Below, piece after piece: positions 8,125-15,820 of a DNA stretch of 64,000 nt (positions within the stretch are counted from its first letter, which is position 1; every line of letters begins with the position of its first letter). The notes under the pieces are model-generated. The model was not told the DNA's origin. It did no database searches and saw only the letters and a list, made by a program, of their open reading frames with translations. Made by a program: the position numbers and the translations under genes. The DNA comes from Streptomyces endocoffeicus (GTDB lineage: Bacteria; Actinomycetota; Actinomycetes; Streptomycetales; Streptomycetaceae): contig NZ_JAERRG010000017.1 of the NCBI RefSeq assembly GCF_016741935.1, forward strand, positions 62,001 through 126,000, in the 5' to 3' direction.

Positions 8125-8698
8125 CCAGCACGGCCCGCCGTACGAGCACGATCACCACGGTCAGCAGCGTCCCCGCGTAGAGCCAGCCGGCCTGCAGCGA
8201 CAGCGCGGTGAACACCCCCACCGCCTGTCCGCTGAAGCCCGTCGAGCCCTCGTTGATCGGCAGCAGCCCGACCGTATAGGCCAGCGGCGCCGCCACCGGC
8301 GCCGCCAGCAGATCGGCGGGCCGCACCCACAGCCCGCAGGCCGCGCAGGCGGGCAGGAAGAGCACGCTGTAGACGGTGGGCGAGCCGGAGAGCAGCAGCG
8401 CGTCCAGGCAGCCGATGCCGAGCATGGTGAGCGTGGTCAGCAGCCCCGCGCCCAGCCCGGTCAGCCGGGGATCGGGAAGGGACAGCCCCCGCGCCCGCCG
8501 CAGGACGGCGGGCAGCGCCGCGGCCGCTCCGGACGGCCCCGTACGGCGTGCGGCGGGCCGAGGCGCCCGGGCCGCACCGCCGGGCCGGCCCCGGTCCTGA
8601 CCCGTGCTTCTGCCGCGTCCCGGATACGTGTCGTCCGCGGCCGGACGGGGCGGCGGTGCCGCCGCGCGGCGGGGCGTGCGCGTGCTGTAATGCTCCAC
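8030..8698 (-). CDS. DUF6542 multi-pass membrane protein
   Basis: This 222-residue protein has a disordered basic/Pro-rich N-terminus (residues 1-70). About four membrane segments follow (GLGAGLLTTLTMLGIGCLDALL, VYSVLFLPACAACGLW, ADLLAAPVAAPLAYTVGLLP, LYAGTLLTVVIVLVRRAVLV), then an Arg-rich tail. It matches the streptomycete DUF6542 proteins found beside ppgK. Function is unknown. The final 31 codons are antisense to the 3' end of ppgK. The start is ATG 8698; an internal start is possible because the first 70 residues are low complexity. Confidence 0.75.
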   Translation of the reverse strand: MEHYSTRTPRRAAAPPPRPAADDTYPGRGRSTGQDRGRPGGAARAPRPAARRTGPSGAAAALPAVLRRARGLSLPDPRLTGLGAGLLTTLTMLGIGCLDALLLSGSPTVYSVLFLPACAACGLWVRPADLLAAPVAAPLAYTVGLLPINEGSTGFSGQAVGVFTALSLQAGWLYAGTLLTVVIVLVRRAVLVTRRRRQQRPRPSRHPRSPRCSEAAPARSRP

Positions 8699-8900
8699 CC
8701 GACCAACGTAGGTCGCCGGAGGGCCAGAATCCGGTCTTGGACACGCCCTTCGCAGGACCTTGGCAGTGTGTTCGACCGATTGTCAGCCCGGCCGGGTGAT
8801 CGAGGGCGGCCCCGTAGACTGGTGGACCGGCCCCGGCTCCACCGGGGCCTGTCATCGGTCCGCACATCCCCGCCACGGGAAGCTACGGGAAGTCGTCAAC
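8699..8900. promoter_or_regulatory. Divergent promoter region and leader of ychF
   Basis: This 202-bp region serves the DUF6542 gene (left) and ychF (right). TAGACT at 8815-8820 is a plausible -10 for ychF. A hairpin, GGCCCCGG (8829-8836) with CCGGGGCC (8842-8849), would sit at the start of the ychF leader RNA. No clear -35 is seen at the correct spacing. Confidence 0.4.
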
Positions 8901-9989
8901 GTGTCGCTCACGATCGGAATCGTCGGTCTGCCGAATGTCGGCAAATCGACCCTGTTCAACGCCCTCACCAAGAACGACGTGCTGGCGGCCAACTACCCGT
9001 TCGCCACCATCGAGCCCAACGTCGGCGTGGTCGGCGTCCCCGACCCCCGCCTCGACAAGCTCGCCGAGATCTTCGGCTCGGCCCGCAAGCTGCCCGCCAC
9101 CGTCGACTTCGTCGACATCGCGGGCATCGTCAAGGGCGCCTCGGAGGGCGAGGGCCTGGGCAACAAGTTCCTGGCGAACATCCGTGAGTCGGACGCCATC
9201 TGCCAGGTCATCCGCGCCTTCAAGGACGAGAACGTCGTCCACGTCGACGGCAAGATCTCGCCGAAGAGCGACATCGAGACCATCAACACCGAGCTGATCC
9301 TCGCCGACCTCCAGACCATCGAGAAGGTGCTGCCCCGCCTGGTCAAGGAGTCCCGGATCAAGAAGGACAAGCAGCCCCAGGTCAAGGCCGTCGAGGAGGC
9401 CAAGGCCATCCTCGAAGAGGGCCGCACCCTCTTCTCCGCCGGCATCGTCCAGGGCAGCGAGCGCGCCGCCGTCCTCCACGAGCTGCACCTGCTCACCACC
9501 AAGCCCTTCCTCTACGTCTTCAACGTCGACGAGGAGGAGCTCACCGACGACTCCTTCAAGGCCGAGCAGCGCGCCCTCGTCGCCCCTGCCGAGGCGATCT
9601 TCCTCAACGCCAAGCTGGAGGCCGACCTCGCCGAGCTCGACGAGGACGAGGCCCTGGAGCTCCTCCAGTCCGTAGGCCAGGACGAGCCCGGCCTGGCCAC
9701 CCTCGCCCACGTCGGCTTCAACACCCTCGGCCTCCAGACCTACCTCACCGCCGGCCCCAAGGAATCCCGCGCCTGGACCATCAAGAAGGGCGCCACGGCC
9801 CCGGAGGCGGCCGGTGTCATCCACACCGACTTCCAGAAGGGCTTCATCAAGGCCGAGGTCATCTCCTACGGAGACCTCGTCGAGACGGGCTCCGTCGCCG
9901 AGGCCCGCGCGGCCGGTAAGGCGCGCATGGAGGGCAAGGACTATGTGATGCAGGACGGGGACGTGGTGGAGTTCCGCTTCAACGTGTGA
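8901..9989 (+). CDS. ychF: Ribosome-associated redox-responsive ATPase/GTPase YchF
   Basis: This 362-residue Obg-like protein has P-loop GIVGLPNVGKSTLFNAL (residues about 6-22), ANYPFATIEPNVG (switch region), DFVDIAGIVKGASEGEGLGN (Walker B/G3), and NVDEEE in place of the usual NKxD G4. That replacement is why YchF prefers ATP. The C-terminal TGS domain runs to EFRFNV. The chosen start is GTG 8901 (VSLTIGIVGLPN); the open frame upstream is non-coding leader. It acts on ribosomes, and its exact role is unsettled. A strong terminator follows. Confidence 0.95.
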   Translation: MSLTIGIVGLPNVGKSTLFNALTKNDVLAANYPFATIEPNVGVVGVPDPRLDKLAEIFGSARKLPATVDFVDIAGIVKGASEGEGLGNKFLANIRESDAICQVIRAFKDENVVHVDGKISPKSDIETINTELILADLQTIEKVLPRLVKESRIKKDKQPQVKAVEEAKAILEEGRTLFSAGIVQGSERAAVLHELHLLTTKPFLYVFNVDEEELTDDSFKAEQRALVAPAEAIFLNAKLEADLAELDEDEALELLQSVGQDEPGLATLAHVGFNTLGLQTYLTAGPKESRAWTIKKGATAPEAAGVIHTDFQKGFIKAEVISYGDLVETGSVAEARAAGKARMEGKDYVMQDGDVVEFRFNV

Positions 9990-10037
9990 TCGCGGCATTA
10001 CTGTACGTCAATGCGATTGGTTTGACGTAGGTATCCA

Positions 10038-10065
10038 GGGTCGAGCCCTCTCGTGGGCTCGACCC
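10038..10065 (+). terminator. Rho-independent-type terminator after ychF
   Basis: GGGTCGAGCCC (10038-10048), loop TCTCGT, then GGGCTCGACCC (10055-10065) followed by TTCGTCG. It is a perfect 11-bp stem 48 bases after the ychF stop. It also marks the left edge of the accessory segment. Confidence 0.85.
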
Positions 10066-10198
10066 TTCGTCGTTTCCATGTTGGGCTTGTTCACGCGAAA
10101 GACTGCGGAAGTGTGTCGACCGTCCAAGCCCACGAGGTCCACGGAGTCAGGTAGTTGGCGTACGCCGGACGTCCCGCGACTCCAGTAGGAGGGCGCGG

Positions 10199-10300
10199 AA
10201 GAACCCAACCCTTCGGCCGTCATGAGTACGACGCCTTGGTGCGTGACGTGCTCGCCGTCCCCGGAACAACTCCGGACGCTCCCATCTGAGGGATCCCGCT
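10199..10300 (+). pseudogene. Duplicated 3' fragment of a DUF234-type ATPase gene
   Basis: These bases are nearly identical to part of the ATPase gene at 13278-13375. They read PFGRHEYDALVRDVLAVPG against PFGRHEYDALVRDMLAVPG in the intact gene. A stop codon follows soon after in the fragment. No start or P-loop precedes it, so it is a remnant. It lies in the same orientation as the intact copy, so the two form direct repeats about 3.1 kb apart. Confidence 0.75.
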
Positions 10301-10438
10301 GTCGCCGAGCAAATCAGGGGCGAGCGTATGGGGGCGCAATGGCAGAGGTACGGTCTCATCGAAGCGGTTAGGCGCTACCACGAAGACCTTCGGTCGGGGA
10401 GTCGCCCGGGCTTGCGAGACGTCCTCGCGACAGAAATC

Positions 10439-10720
10439 ATGCTGGCCCGTACGTGGGTTAGTGGCTGTAATTACTATTACTGCATCTCCGACTTCTACCC
10501 AAAATTCGTTGCCCTTCCGGCTGCTGCCGAAGCGTTGGGAATCGCCAGAACCACCGCTTACCGAATGGTGCGATCGGGATCTTTTCCCTGTCTGACCACG
10601 CGTATGGGGAGCAGTATCCAGGTACCTACGAAGGCCTTGATGCACTCACTGGACATTGCGGATATCATCGTTCACCTTGATGACGTGGAAAACGGGGCGG
10701 CTCACGTCGGCGAAAACTGA
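10439..10720 (+). CDS. Excisionase-like HTH protein, possibly decayed
   Basis: The confident part is residues about 25-75: VALPAAAEALGIARTTAYRM, then SGSFPCLTTRMGSSIQVPT, ending KALMHSLDI. This is the winged-helix excisionase/MerR-like pattern of actinomycete integrative elements. From ATG 10439 it would be 93 residues; the open frame goes back to 10328 but with atypical codons. Codon use is AT-richer than neighbours (GTTGCCCTTCC, GGATCTTTTCC). No integrase gene is nearby, so it is probably a relic of a deleted element. Confidence 0.5.
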   Translation: MLARTWVSGCNYYYCISDFYPKFVALPAAAEALGIARTTAYRMVRSGSFPCLTTRMGSSIQVPTKALMHSLDIADIIVHLDDVENGAAHVGEN

Positions 10721-10997
10721 CCTTGAGCCTTCATGCCATGACATGAGCCATGAACGGCTGGTGGCCTTCTTTCGCACTTCTGTGACGGTCAGCTCCGAAT
10801 GGGATCACTGGACGGGTTCACTCTTTACTGAGCGAGGTCCGCGGCAACGGCGTTCCGCTTACCAGGCCTCGTGCTGGCTGGGTCCGGGCCCGTTACCGGA
10901 AGGCCATAATGATGCCCATCCGCCCTTGCGTGATCAGGTAGCCGAGTCAATCTCCAGCCCTGTGGTAGTGGAGCCCGCAGAGGTTGGTCATCGGTGG
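10721..10997. other. Non-coding stretch in the accessory segment
   Basis: No supported gene. The open frames here are antisense extensions of the toxin gene or have no recognizable content. Base composition is lower in GC than the flanking core genes, as expected for decayed island sequence. Confidence 0.4.
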
Positions 10998-11390
10998 TCA
11001 GACGGTGCGGATGACAGGGGCAGGTTTGATGTCCTGGGCGTCGATGAGGGTGCCGATGTCGTTCGGGTCCGAGGTCCAGATGATGGCGCCGAGGCTGGCT
11101 GCCATGGTCACGACGGTGGCGTCGACGATGTCGGAGGTGCCGGCTTTGCCGCAGAGAATGCCTGCGGCTTTGGCGGTTTCGAGGCCGACGGGTACGACGT
11201 GGCACCCAGCGAGGAACTTGCCGAGTCTGACCTGGCGGCGGGAGTCCCGCCATGCCTGGCTGACGACGACGGACGGGACGTGGATGTCCCGTCCGTCTTC
11301 CAGGGCCAGGCTGTGGCGGGCCCACATGCGTCGGTCGTCGTTGTCGATGGCGATGAGTACCCCGGCGTCGTACAGGTAGGGGATGTTCAC
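10998..11390 (-). CDS. PIN-domain toxin (VapC-like)
   Basis: This 130-residue protein starts with GTG at 11390 (VNIPYLYDAGVLIAIDNDDR). Acidic residues at the expected PIN positions are D8 in YDAG, D87/D90 in TSDIVDATVV and D108 in TSDPNDI. They would bind Mg/Mn for RNA cleavage. Substitution of the usual DT/DA context by YDAGVLIAID is within family range. The GTG overlaps the antitoxin stop by four bases (GTGA), the typical arrangement for VapBC pairs. It probably cleaves RNA unless bound by the antitoxin. Confidence 0.8.
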   Translation of the reverse strand: MNIPYLYDAGVLIAIDNDDRRMWARHSLALEDGRDIHVPSVVVSQAWRDSRRQVRLGKFLAGCHVVPVGLETAKAAGILCGKAGTSDIVDATVVTMAASLGAIIWTSDPNDIGTLIDAQDIKPAPVIRTV

Positions 11391-11653
11391 GCGGCCGAGG
11401 CTCCCGAGCTGCTGAGGTACTCGGCGTCGGCGGCGGCCAGGTCCGCGCGGGCGGCGGCGAGCTCTTCTGGAGTGAAGGCGCCGTGTTCGGCCTGCCACTC
11501 CTGGATGACGGCCCGGCTGGCCCGCAGGCGCAGCTCGCGTTCGGCTGCTCCGGCGACGAGGCGGGAGAGCGGGATGCCTTCTTCCTCGGCGGCTCCGGCC
11601 AGGGCTTCGACCAGGGATTCGTCGAGAGTGATAGTCACCTTCTTGGTAGCCAT
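11387..11653 (-). CDS. Ribbon-helix-helix antitoxin (VapB-like)
   Basis: This 88-residue protein begins MATKKVTITLDESLVEALAG, a classical RHH beta strand followed by helix. A linker and a long helical C-terminal region (VIQEWQAEHGAFTPEELAAA) follow and would wrap the toxin. It lies first in the two-gene unit and probably represses its own promoter with the toxin. A 5-bp dyad lies directly upstream of its start (11661-11676). Confidence 0.82.
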   Translation of the reverse strand: MATKKVTITLDESLVEALAGAAEEEGIPLSRLVAGAAERELRLRASRAVIQEWQAEHGAFTPEELAAARADLAAADAEYLSSSGASAA

Positions 11654-11660
11654 ACATCAA

Positions 11661-11676
11661 CCATAGCGTGGTATGG
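11661..11676. promoter_or_regulatory. Candidate operator of the toxin-antitoxin unit
   Basis: CCATA-GCGTGG-TATGG is a 5-bp inverted repeat seven bases upstream of the antitoxin ATG (complement of 11651-11653). RHH antitoxins normally bind such short dyads over their own promoter. Autoregulation is inferred. Confidence 0.45.
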
Positions 11677-11965
11677 CCTTCGATGCTGATGCACGGATCA
11701 CATGGTGGGGGGTGCGGAGGGCGGGAGCGCAATCAGTGAGGAAGGCTTTGTCGACTCGATGGCCCGCGGGGCTGCGGGTGAGGCTGGGTCCGTAGTCGCC
11801 AGAAAGGGCGGATTGGTGATGAATGTCTTGCTCGGCCGGGAGGTGGCGGTGCACGGTTTCGAGCACGGGCCAGTCGAAGGATCGGGACGGGCTGCCGGCC
11901 TCCATGCGCAATCTCGGCCCTCGATGCACGCCTCTGGCTCGATCTGCTAGGGCGGCTGGAGTGAA
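11677..11965. other. Spacer between toxin-antitoxin unit and ATPase gene
   Basis: No gene can be supported. Two short open frames, one per strand, show no domain and lack good ribosome sites. A decayed coding segment is possible. Confidence 0.4.
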
Positions 11966-11997
11966 GTAAGATTCAATCTACGTAAGAATCTATCTAC
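11966..11997 (+). promoter_or_regulatory. Tandem 16-bp AT-rich repeats before the ATPase gene
   Basis: GTAAGATTCAATCTAC (11966-11981) and GTAAGAATCTATCTAC (11982-11997) are adjacent copies with 14 of 16 identities. They end 22 bases before the GTG of the ATPase. They are probably regulator binding sites overlapping the promoter, or remnants of an insertion boundary. Confidence 0.6.
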
Positions 11998-12019
11998 GTT
12001 AATCGCCCTGGGGTGTGTC

Positions 12020-13459
12020 GTGGAGTTCCAAGGCCGGGTCGGAGATCTTGAACTGCTGGCTGAGCAGTACCGGACGGTGGCAGAGGGGGGCGGAGCCACG
12101 CGAGGGCGGGCCTTGATCATGACTGGTCGGCGCCGTGTGGGGAAGTCGCGCCTGGTCCAGGAGTTCTGTGACCGTTCGGGAGCGCCGTACGTGGTCTTCC
12201 AGGCCACCCGGGGGCGTAACCCTGTAACTGAGCGCGCCGACTTCACCGCGACGCTCGGGCAGTCGCTACTGCCGGGGGCCGAGCTGGTCGCCGGTCTCCA
12301 GGCGCGGGACTGGAACCAGGCCCTGCGCTCGCTGGCGCTCGCGGTACCCGATGACTCACCCAGTATCGCGGTGATCGACGAGGTGCCCTGGCTGGTCGAG
12401 CAGGATCAGGAATTCGAGGGCGCACTCCAAACTGTCTGGGACCGTCACCTGTCCTCCAAGCCCGTACTACTGCTGTTGGTCGGCAGCGATATGTCGGTGA
12501 TGGAGGCACTGCAGTCGTACGGGCGCCCGTTCTTCGGCCGGGCGGCGAAAATGACCGTCCACCCCCTGAATCTGGCTGATGTGCAGGCCATGACCGAGCT
12601 CGACGCCGCAGGGGCCGTTGATGCTCAGCTGATCACCGGCGGATTTCCCGAGATCGTGCAGTCGTGGCGGCCGGGTATGGGACGTACGGCCTTCTTGCAG
12701 GCTTCGGTCGCCAATCCACTCTCCCCGCTGTTGGTGGCCGGGGAGCTGTCCCTGCTGGGCGAGTTCCCCGAGGCTTCGCACTCACGAGCCGTACTGGAAG
12801 CGGTTGGCAGTGGGGAGCGCACGTTCAGTGCGATCGCGGCCCAGGCCGGCGGCGCCAGCGCGCTGCCGTCCGGCACGCTCTCCCCGCTGCTGGCCATGCT
12901 GCAGGCCAAGCGAGTCCTGGCCGCTGATCTCCCGCTGTCCGCCAAGCCGGACAGTAAGAACAAGCGCTACCGGATCGCTGACCCGTATGTACGGTTCTGG
13001 CTGGCCTTTTTGGCGCGCGTGATCCCACTCATCGAGCGCGGTCGGGGTGACTTGGCGCTGGCACGCATCGAGCGGTCGTGGACCACTTGGCGCGGTCGAG
13101 CCGTCGAGCCACTGATCCGCGAGTCCTTGCTGCGACTGATGCCCAATGACGAGTGGCCCGAGACCGAGGCCATTGGCGGTTGGTGGAACCGTCAGAACAA
13201 CCCCGAGATCGATCTCGTCGGGGCGGACCGCGAGCCGGTGGCCCGGCAGGTGCACTTTGTCGGGTCGGTCAAGTGGCTGGAGACCCAGCCCTTCGGCCGT
13301 CACGAGTACGACGCCTTGGTACGTGACATGCTCGCCGTGCCCGGTACCGCCCCGGACACTCCACTGGTCGCGGTCTCCCGCTGCGGGGTGGCGGATGATC
13401 TGCCGCTCTCCGCGCACTGGGGCCCGGAGGATCTCGTGCGGGCGTGGCAGCCCCGATAG
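12020..13459 (+). CDS. Archaeal-type ATPase with DUF234-like C-terminal domain
   Basis: This 479-residue protein is a P-loop ATPase of the STAND-like archaeal ATPase class. Walker A is MTGRRRVGKSRLVQEF (about residues 34-49); Walker B is SIAVIDEVPWLVEQ (about 115-128), followed by the sensor stretch VLLLLVGSDMSVMEALQS. Residues about 290-340 form a winged-helix stretch (SPLLAMLQAKRVLAADLPLS). The C-terminal part (RGRAVEPLIRESLLRLMPN, WWNRQNNPEIDLVGADR) is the DUF234 nuclease-like module with a PEIDLVG acidic motif. The family is often on mobile elements; substrate unknown. The start is GTG 12020. A fragment of a paralogous copy lies at 10199-10300. Confidence 0.85.
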   Translation: MEFQGRVGDLELLAEQYRTVAEGGGATRGRALIMTGRRRVGKSRLVQEFCDRSGAPYVVFQATRGRNPVTERADFTATLGQSLLPGAELVAGLQARDWNQALRSLALAVPDDSPSIAVIDEVPWLVEQDQEFEGALQTVWDRHLSSKPVLLLLVGSDMSVMEALQSYGRPFFGRAAKMTVHPLNLADVQAMTELDAAGAVDAQLITGGFPEIVQSWRPGMGRTAFLQASVANPLSPLLVAGELSLLGEFPEASHSRAVLEAVGSGERTFSAIAAQAGGASALPSGTLSPLLAMLQAKRVLAADLPLSAKPDSKNKRYRIADPYVRFWLAFLARVIPLIERGRGDLALARIERSWTTWRGRAVEPLIRESLLRLMPNDEWPETEAIGGWWNRQNNPEIDLVGADREPVARQVHFVGSVKWLETQPFGRHEYDALVRDMLAVPGTAPDTPLVAVSRCGVADDLPLSAHWGPEDLVRAWQPR

Positions 13460-13494
13460 CCGCGGAGCAACGATGTGGTCCCTTCTTCTGCCGC

Positions 13495-13602
13495 GCGACG
13501 TCGTCGGGCGTGGCGGGTGACGCGCGCTGGGCGTCCGCCGAGAAGGGCGAAGCCATTTTGGACGCATGCGCGGAAGCGATCGCCGCATGGCTGATGGAAT
13601 GA
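13495..13602 (+). pseudogene. Creatininase-family C-terminal remnant
   Basis: The frame ending at TGA 13600-13602 reads GVAGDARWASAEKGEAIL then DACAEAIAAWLME. This matches the usual C-terminus of creatininase/MftE-family amidohydrolases (G-x-x-GD-x-x-x-A-x-x-EKG). The rest of the enzyme is missing; upstream sequence is the end of the ATPase gene. It may mark the right junction of the accessory insert. Confidence 0.45.
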
Positions 13603-13732
13603 CCCTGGCGCCCGGCGGTCACATCCGCTGGGCTGACCGCGGTGTCGCCCGTATGCCCGTATGTGCGAGATGGGCACGAGCGGGAGGCACCTCCCGGCAC
13701 GGCGCGGATGGAACGAGCAAAGGGGCATCGAC

Positions 13733-15631
13733 ATGACGCAGGCGCCGAAGCAGGACGGCTACGCGGCTGAGTACCGGCGCAGCCTGGAGGATCCGGAAGC
13801 CTTCTGGCTGGACGCCGCCCGTGCCATCGACTGGACCGTCGCCCCGACCCGGGCCCTCGACGCGTCGGAGGCCCCGCTGTACCGGTGGTTCCCGGACGGG
13901 CGGTTGAACACCTGCCACAACGCTCTGGACCGCCATGTCGACGCCGGGCGCGGCGAGCAACTCGCGCTGGTGTACGACAGCCCGGTCACCGGCCGCAAGA
14001 CGGCGTTCACCTACCGGGAGTTGCGTGATGAGGTCGCGCGGTTCGCCGGGGCGCTGGCCGGGCTCGGCGTGGCCCGGGGCGACCGCGTCGTGATCTATAT
14101 GCCGATGATTCCCGAGGCGGTCGTCGCCATGCTGGCCTGCGCCCGCATCGGCGCCGTCCACTCGGTCGTCTTCGGGGGATTCGCCGCGCGTGAGCTCGCC
14201 GTGCGCATCGACGACGCCCGCCCCAAGCTCGTCATCGCCGCCTCGTGCGGCATCGAACCGGCCCGTGTCGTGCCGTACAAGCCGCTGCTGGACGATGCCC
14301 TCGCGCTGGCCGAACACCAGCCGGAGCACTGTGTCATCCGCCAGCGGCCGCAGTGCACGGCGGAGATGACCGGCCGTGACGTCGACTGGGACCGGGCCAT
14401 GGCGACCGCCGAGCCGGTCGGCTGCGTCCCAGTGGCCGCCACCGACCCGCTGTACATCCTCTACACCTCCGGCACCACCGGTCGGCCCAAGGGCGTGGTG
14501 CGCGACAACGGCGGCCACGCGGTCGCGCTGCGCTGGTCCCTGGAGAACGTGTACGACACCCACCCCGGCGAGGTCTTCTGGGCGGCCTCGGACGTCGGCT
14601 GGGTCGTCGGCCACTCCTACATCGTCTACGCGCCGCTGCTCACCGGCTGCACCACCGTGCTCTACGAAGGAAAGCCCGTCGGCACTCCGGACGCCGGTGC
14701 GCTGTGGCGGGTGATCGCCGAACACCGCGTGACGGCACTGTTCACCGCGCCGACGGCGATCCGCGCGGTGAAGAAGGAGGACCCGCGCGGAGAACTTCTG
14801 CACGCCCACGACATCGGATCGCTGCGCCACCTGTTCCTGGCCGGCGAGCGCCTGGACCCGGAGACCTACCGCTGGGCCACCGACCTGCTCGGCGTTCCGG
14901 TGGTCGACAACTGGTGGCAGACCGAGACCGGCTGGCCGATCGTCGCCAACCCCATGGGCCTGGAGCCGCACCCGCTCAAGGCCGGTTCGCCCACCGTGCC
15001 CATGCCCGGCTACGACGTGCGCATCCTCGACGCCACGGGCCGCGACGCACCGCCGGGCGCCGACGGCGCGGTGGCGATCCGGCTGCCGCTGCCGCCCGGC
15101 ACGCTGCTCACCGTGTGGCAGGACGACGCACGGTATGTGCGCTCGTACCTGTCCGCCTACAGCGGCTACTACCTCACCGGCGACGGCGGCCGTAAGGACG
15201 AGGACGGCTACGTCTACGTCATGGGCCGCATCGACGACGTGATCAACGTGGCCGGGCACCGGCTGTCCACCGGCGCGATGGAGGAGGTGCTCGCCGCTCA
15301 CCCGGATGTCGCCGAGTGCGCTGTCGTCGGCGTCGCCGACCCGCTCAAGGGGCAGGTGCCGCGCGGTCTCGTCGTGCTCAAGGCGGGCCTCGACCGCGAT
15401 CCGCGGGACATCGCCACGGAACTCGTCGCCGCCGTCCGGGAGACGATCGGCCCCGTGGCGGCGCTGCGCCGGGTCGACGTGGTCGCGGCGCTCCCCAAGA
15501 CGCGCTCGGGCAAGATCCTGCGCCGCACCATGCGCGACATCGCCGACGGCCGGGACACCGAGCTGCCCTCCACGATCGACGATCCCGCGGTGATCGAGGC
15601 GCTGCGACCGGTACTCCGCGACGACGTCTAG
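13733..15631 (+). CDS. prpE: Propionyl-CoA synthetase
   Basis: This 632-residue acyl-CoA synthetase starts at ATG 13733 after AAAGGGG. ACS N-terminal domain YRRSLEDPEAFWLDAARAID is followed by adenylation motif YTSGTTGRPKGVVRDNGG, the substrate region VVDNWWQTETGWPI, hinge YYLTGDGG and the acetylatable lysine motif PKTRSGKILRRTMRD. The WWQTETGWPI and RDNGG versions fit PrpE better than AcsA. It converts propionate (or similar short acids), ATP and CoA to propionyl-CoA and AMP. It is monocistronic, with a terminator 14 bp downstream. Lysine acetylation control is likely from the family. Confidence 0.9.
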   Translation: MTQAPKQDGYAAEYRRSLEDPEAFWLDAARAIDWTVAPTRALDASEAPLYRWFPDGRLNTCHNALDRHVDAGRGEQLALVYDSPVTGRKTAFTYRELRDEVARFAGALAGLGVARGDRVVIYMPMIPEAVVAMLACARIGAVHSVVFGGFAARELAVRIDDARPKLVIAASCGIEPARVVPYKPLLDDALALAEHQPEHCVIRQRPQCTAEMTGRDVDWDRAMATAEPVGCVPVAATDPLYILYTSGTTGRPKGVVRDNGGHAVALRWSLENVYDTHPGEVFWAASDVGWVVGHSYIVYAPLLTGCTTVLYEGKPVGTPDAGALWRVIAEHRVTALFTAPTAIRAVKKEDPRGELLHAHDIGSLRHLFLAGERLDPETYRWATDLLGVPVVDNWWQTETGWPIVANPMGLEPHPLKAGSPTVPMPGYDVRILDATGRDAPPGADGAVAIRLPLPPGTLLTVWQDDARYVRSYLSAYSGYYLTGDGGRKDEDGYVYVMGRIDDVINVAGHRLSTGAMEEVLAAHPDVAECAVVGVADPLKGQVPRGLVVLKAGLDRDPRDIATELVAAVRETIGPVAALRRVDVVAALPKTRSGKILRRTMRDIADGRDTELPSTIDDPAVIEALRPVLRDDV

Positions 15632-15644
15632 TCCTCGTGCCCTA

Positions 15645-15670
15645 CCCTCCGGTCGCCGGCGACCGGAGGG
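15645..15670 (+). terminator. Terminator after prpE
   Basis: CCCTCCGGTCG (15645-15655), CCGG loop, CGACCGGAGGG (15660-15670): a perfect 11-bp stem just past the prpE stop codon. Confidence 0.75.
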
Positions 15671-15820
15671 CGACCAGCGCCGCCCGCTGCTCTGACCATG
15701 GCAGCGCCGTCGACCGCGCCGTCGACAGCGACGGTAATTGGTGTTGGCTGTGGGGGCGGACCCGGTAGATTAGCGATCTTCGGGTGGCCGCAGTCTCCTG
15801 GAGTCCCAAAGGTAAACGCC

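Noticed and set aside
10038..10065. tRNA-like or attachment-site sequence next to ychF
   Set aside because: The GGGTCGAGCCC motif is simply one arm of a perfect terminator hairpin. No acceptor stem, anticodon loop or CCA is present, and I found no second copy to act as attR.
10656..11666. 336-codon open frame on the plus strand over the toxin-antitoxin pair
   Set aside because: The minus strand holds two overlapping genes with recognisable PIN and RHH motifs; the plus frame has none.
11657..11950. Two short open frames (one per strand) between the antitoxin and ATPase genes
   Set aside because: Neither has a ribosome site, a motif or streptomycete codon bias.
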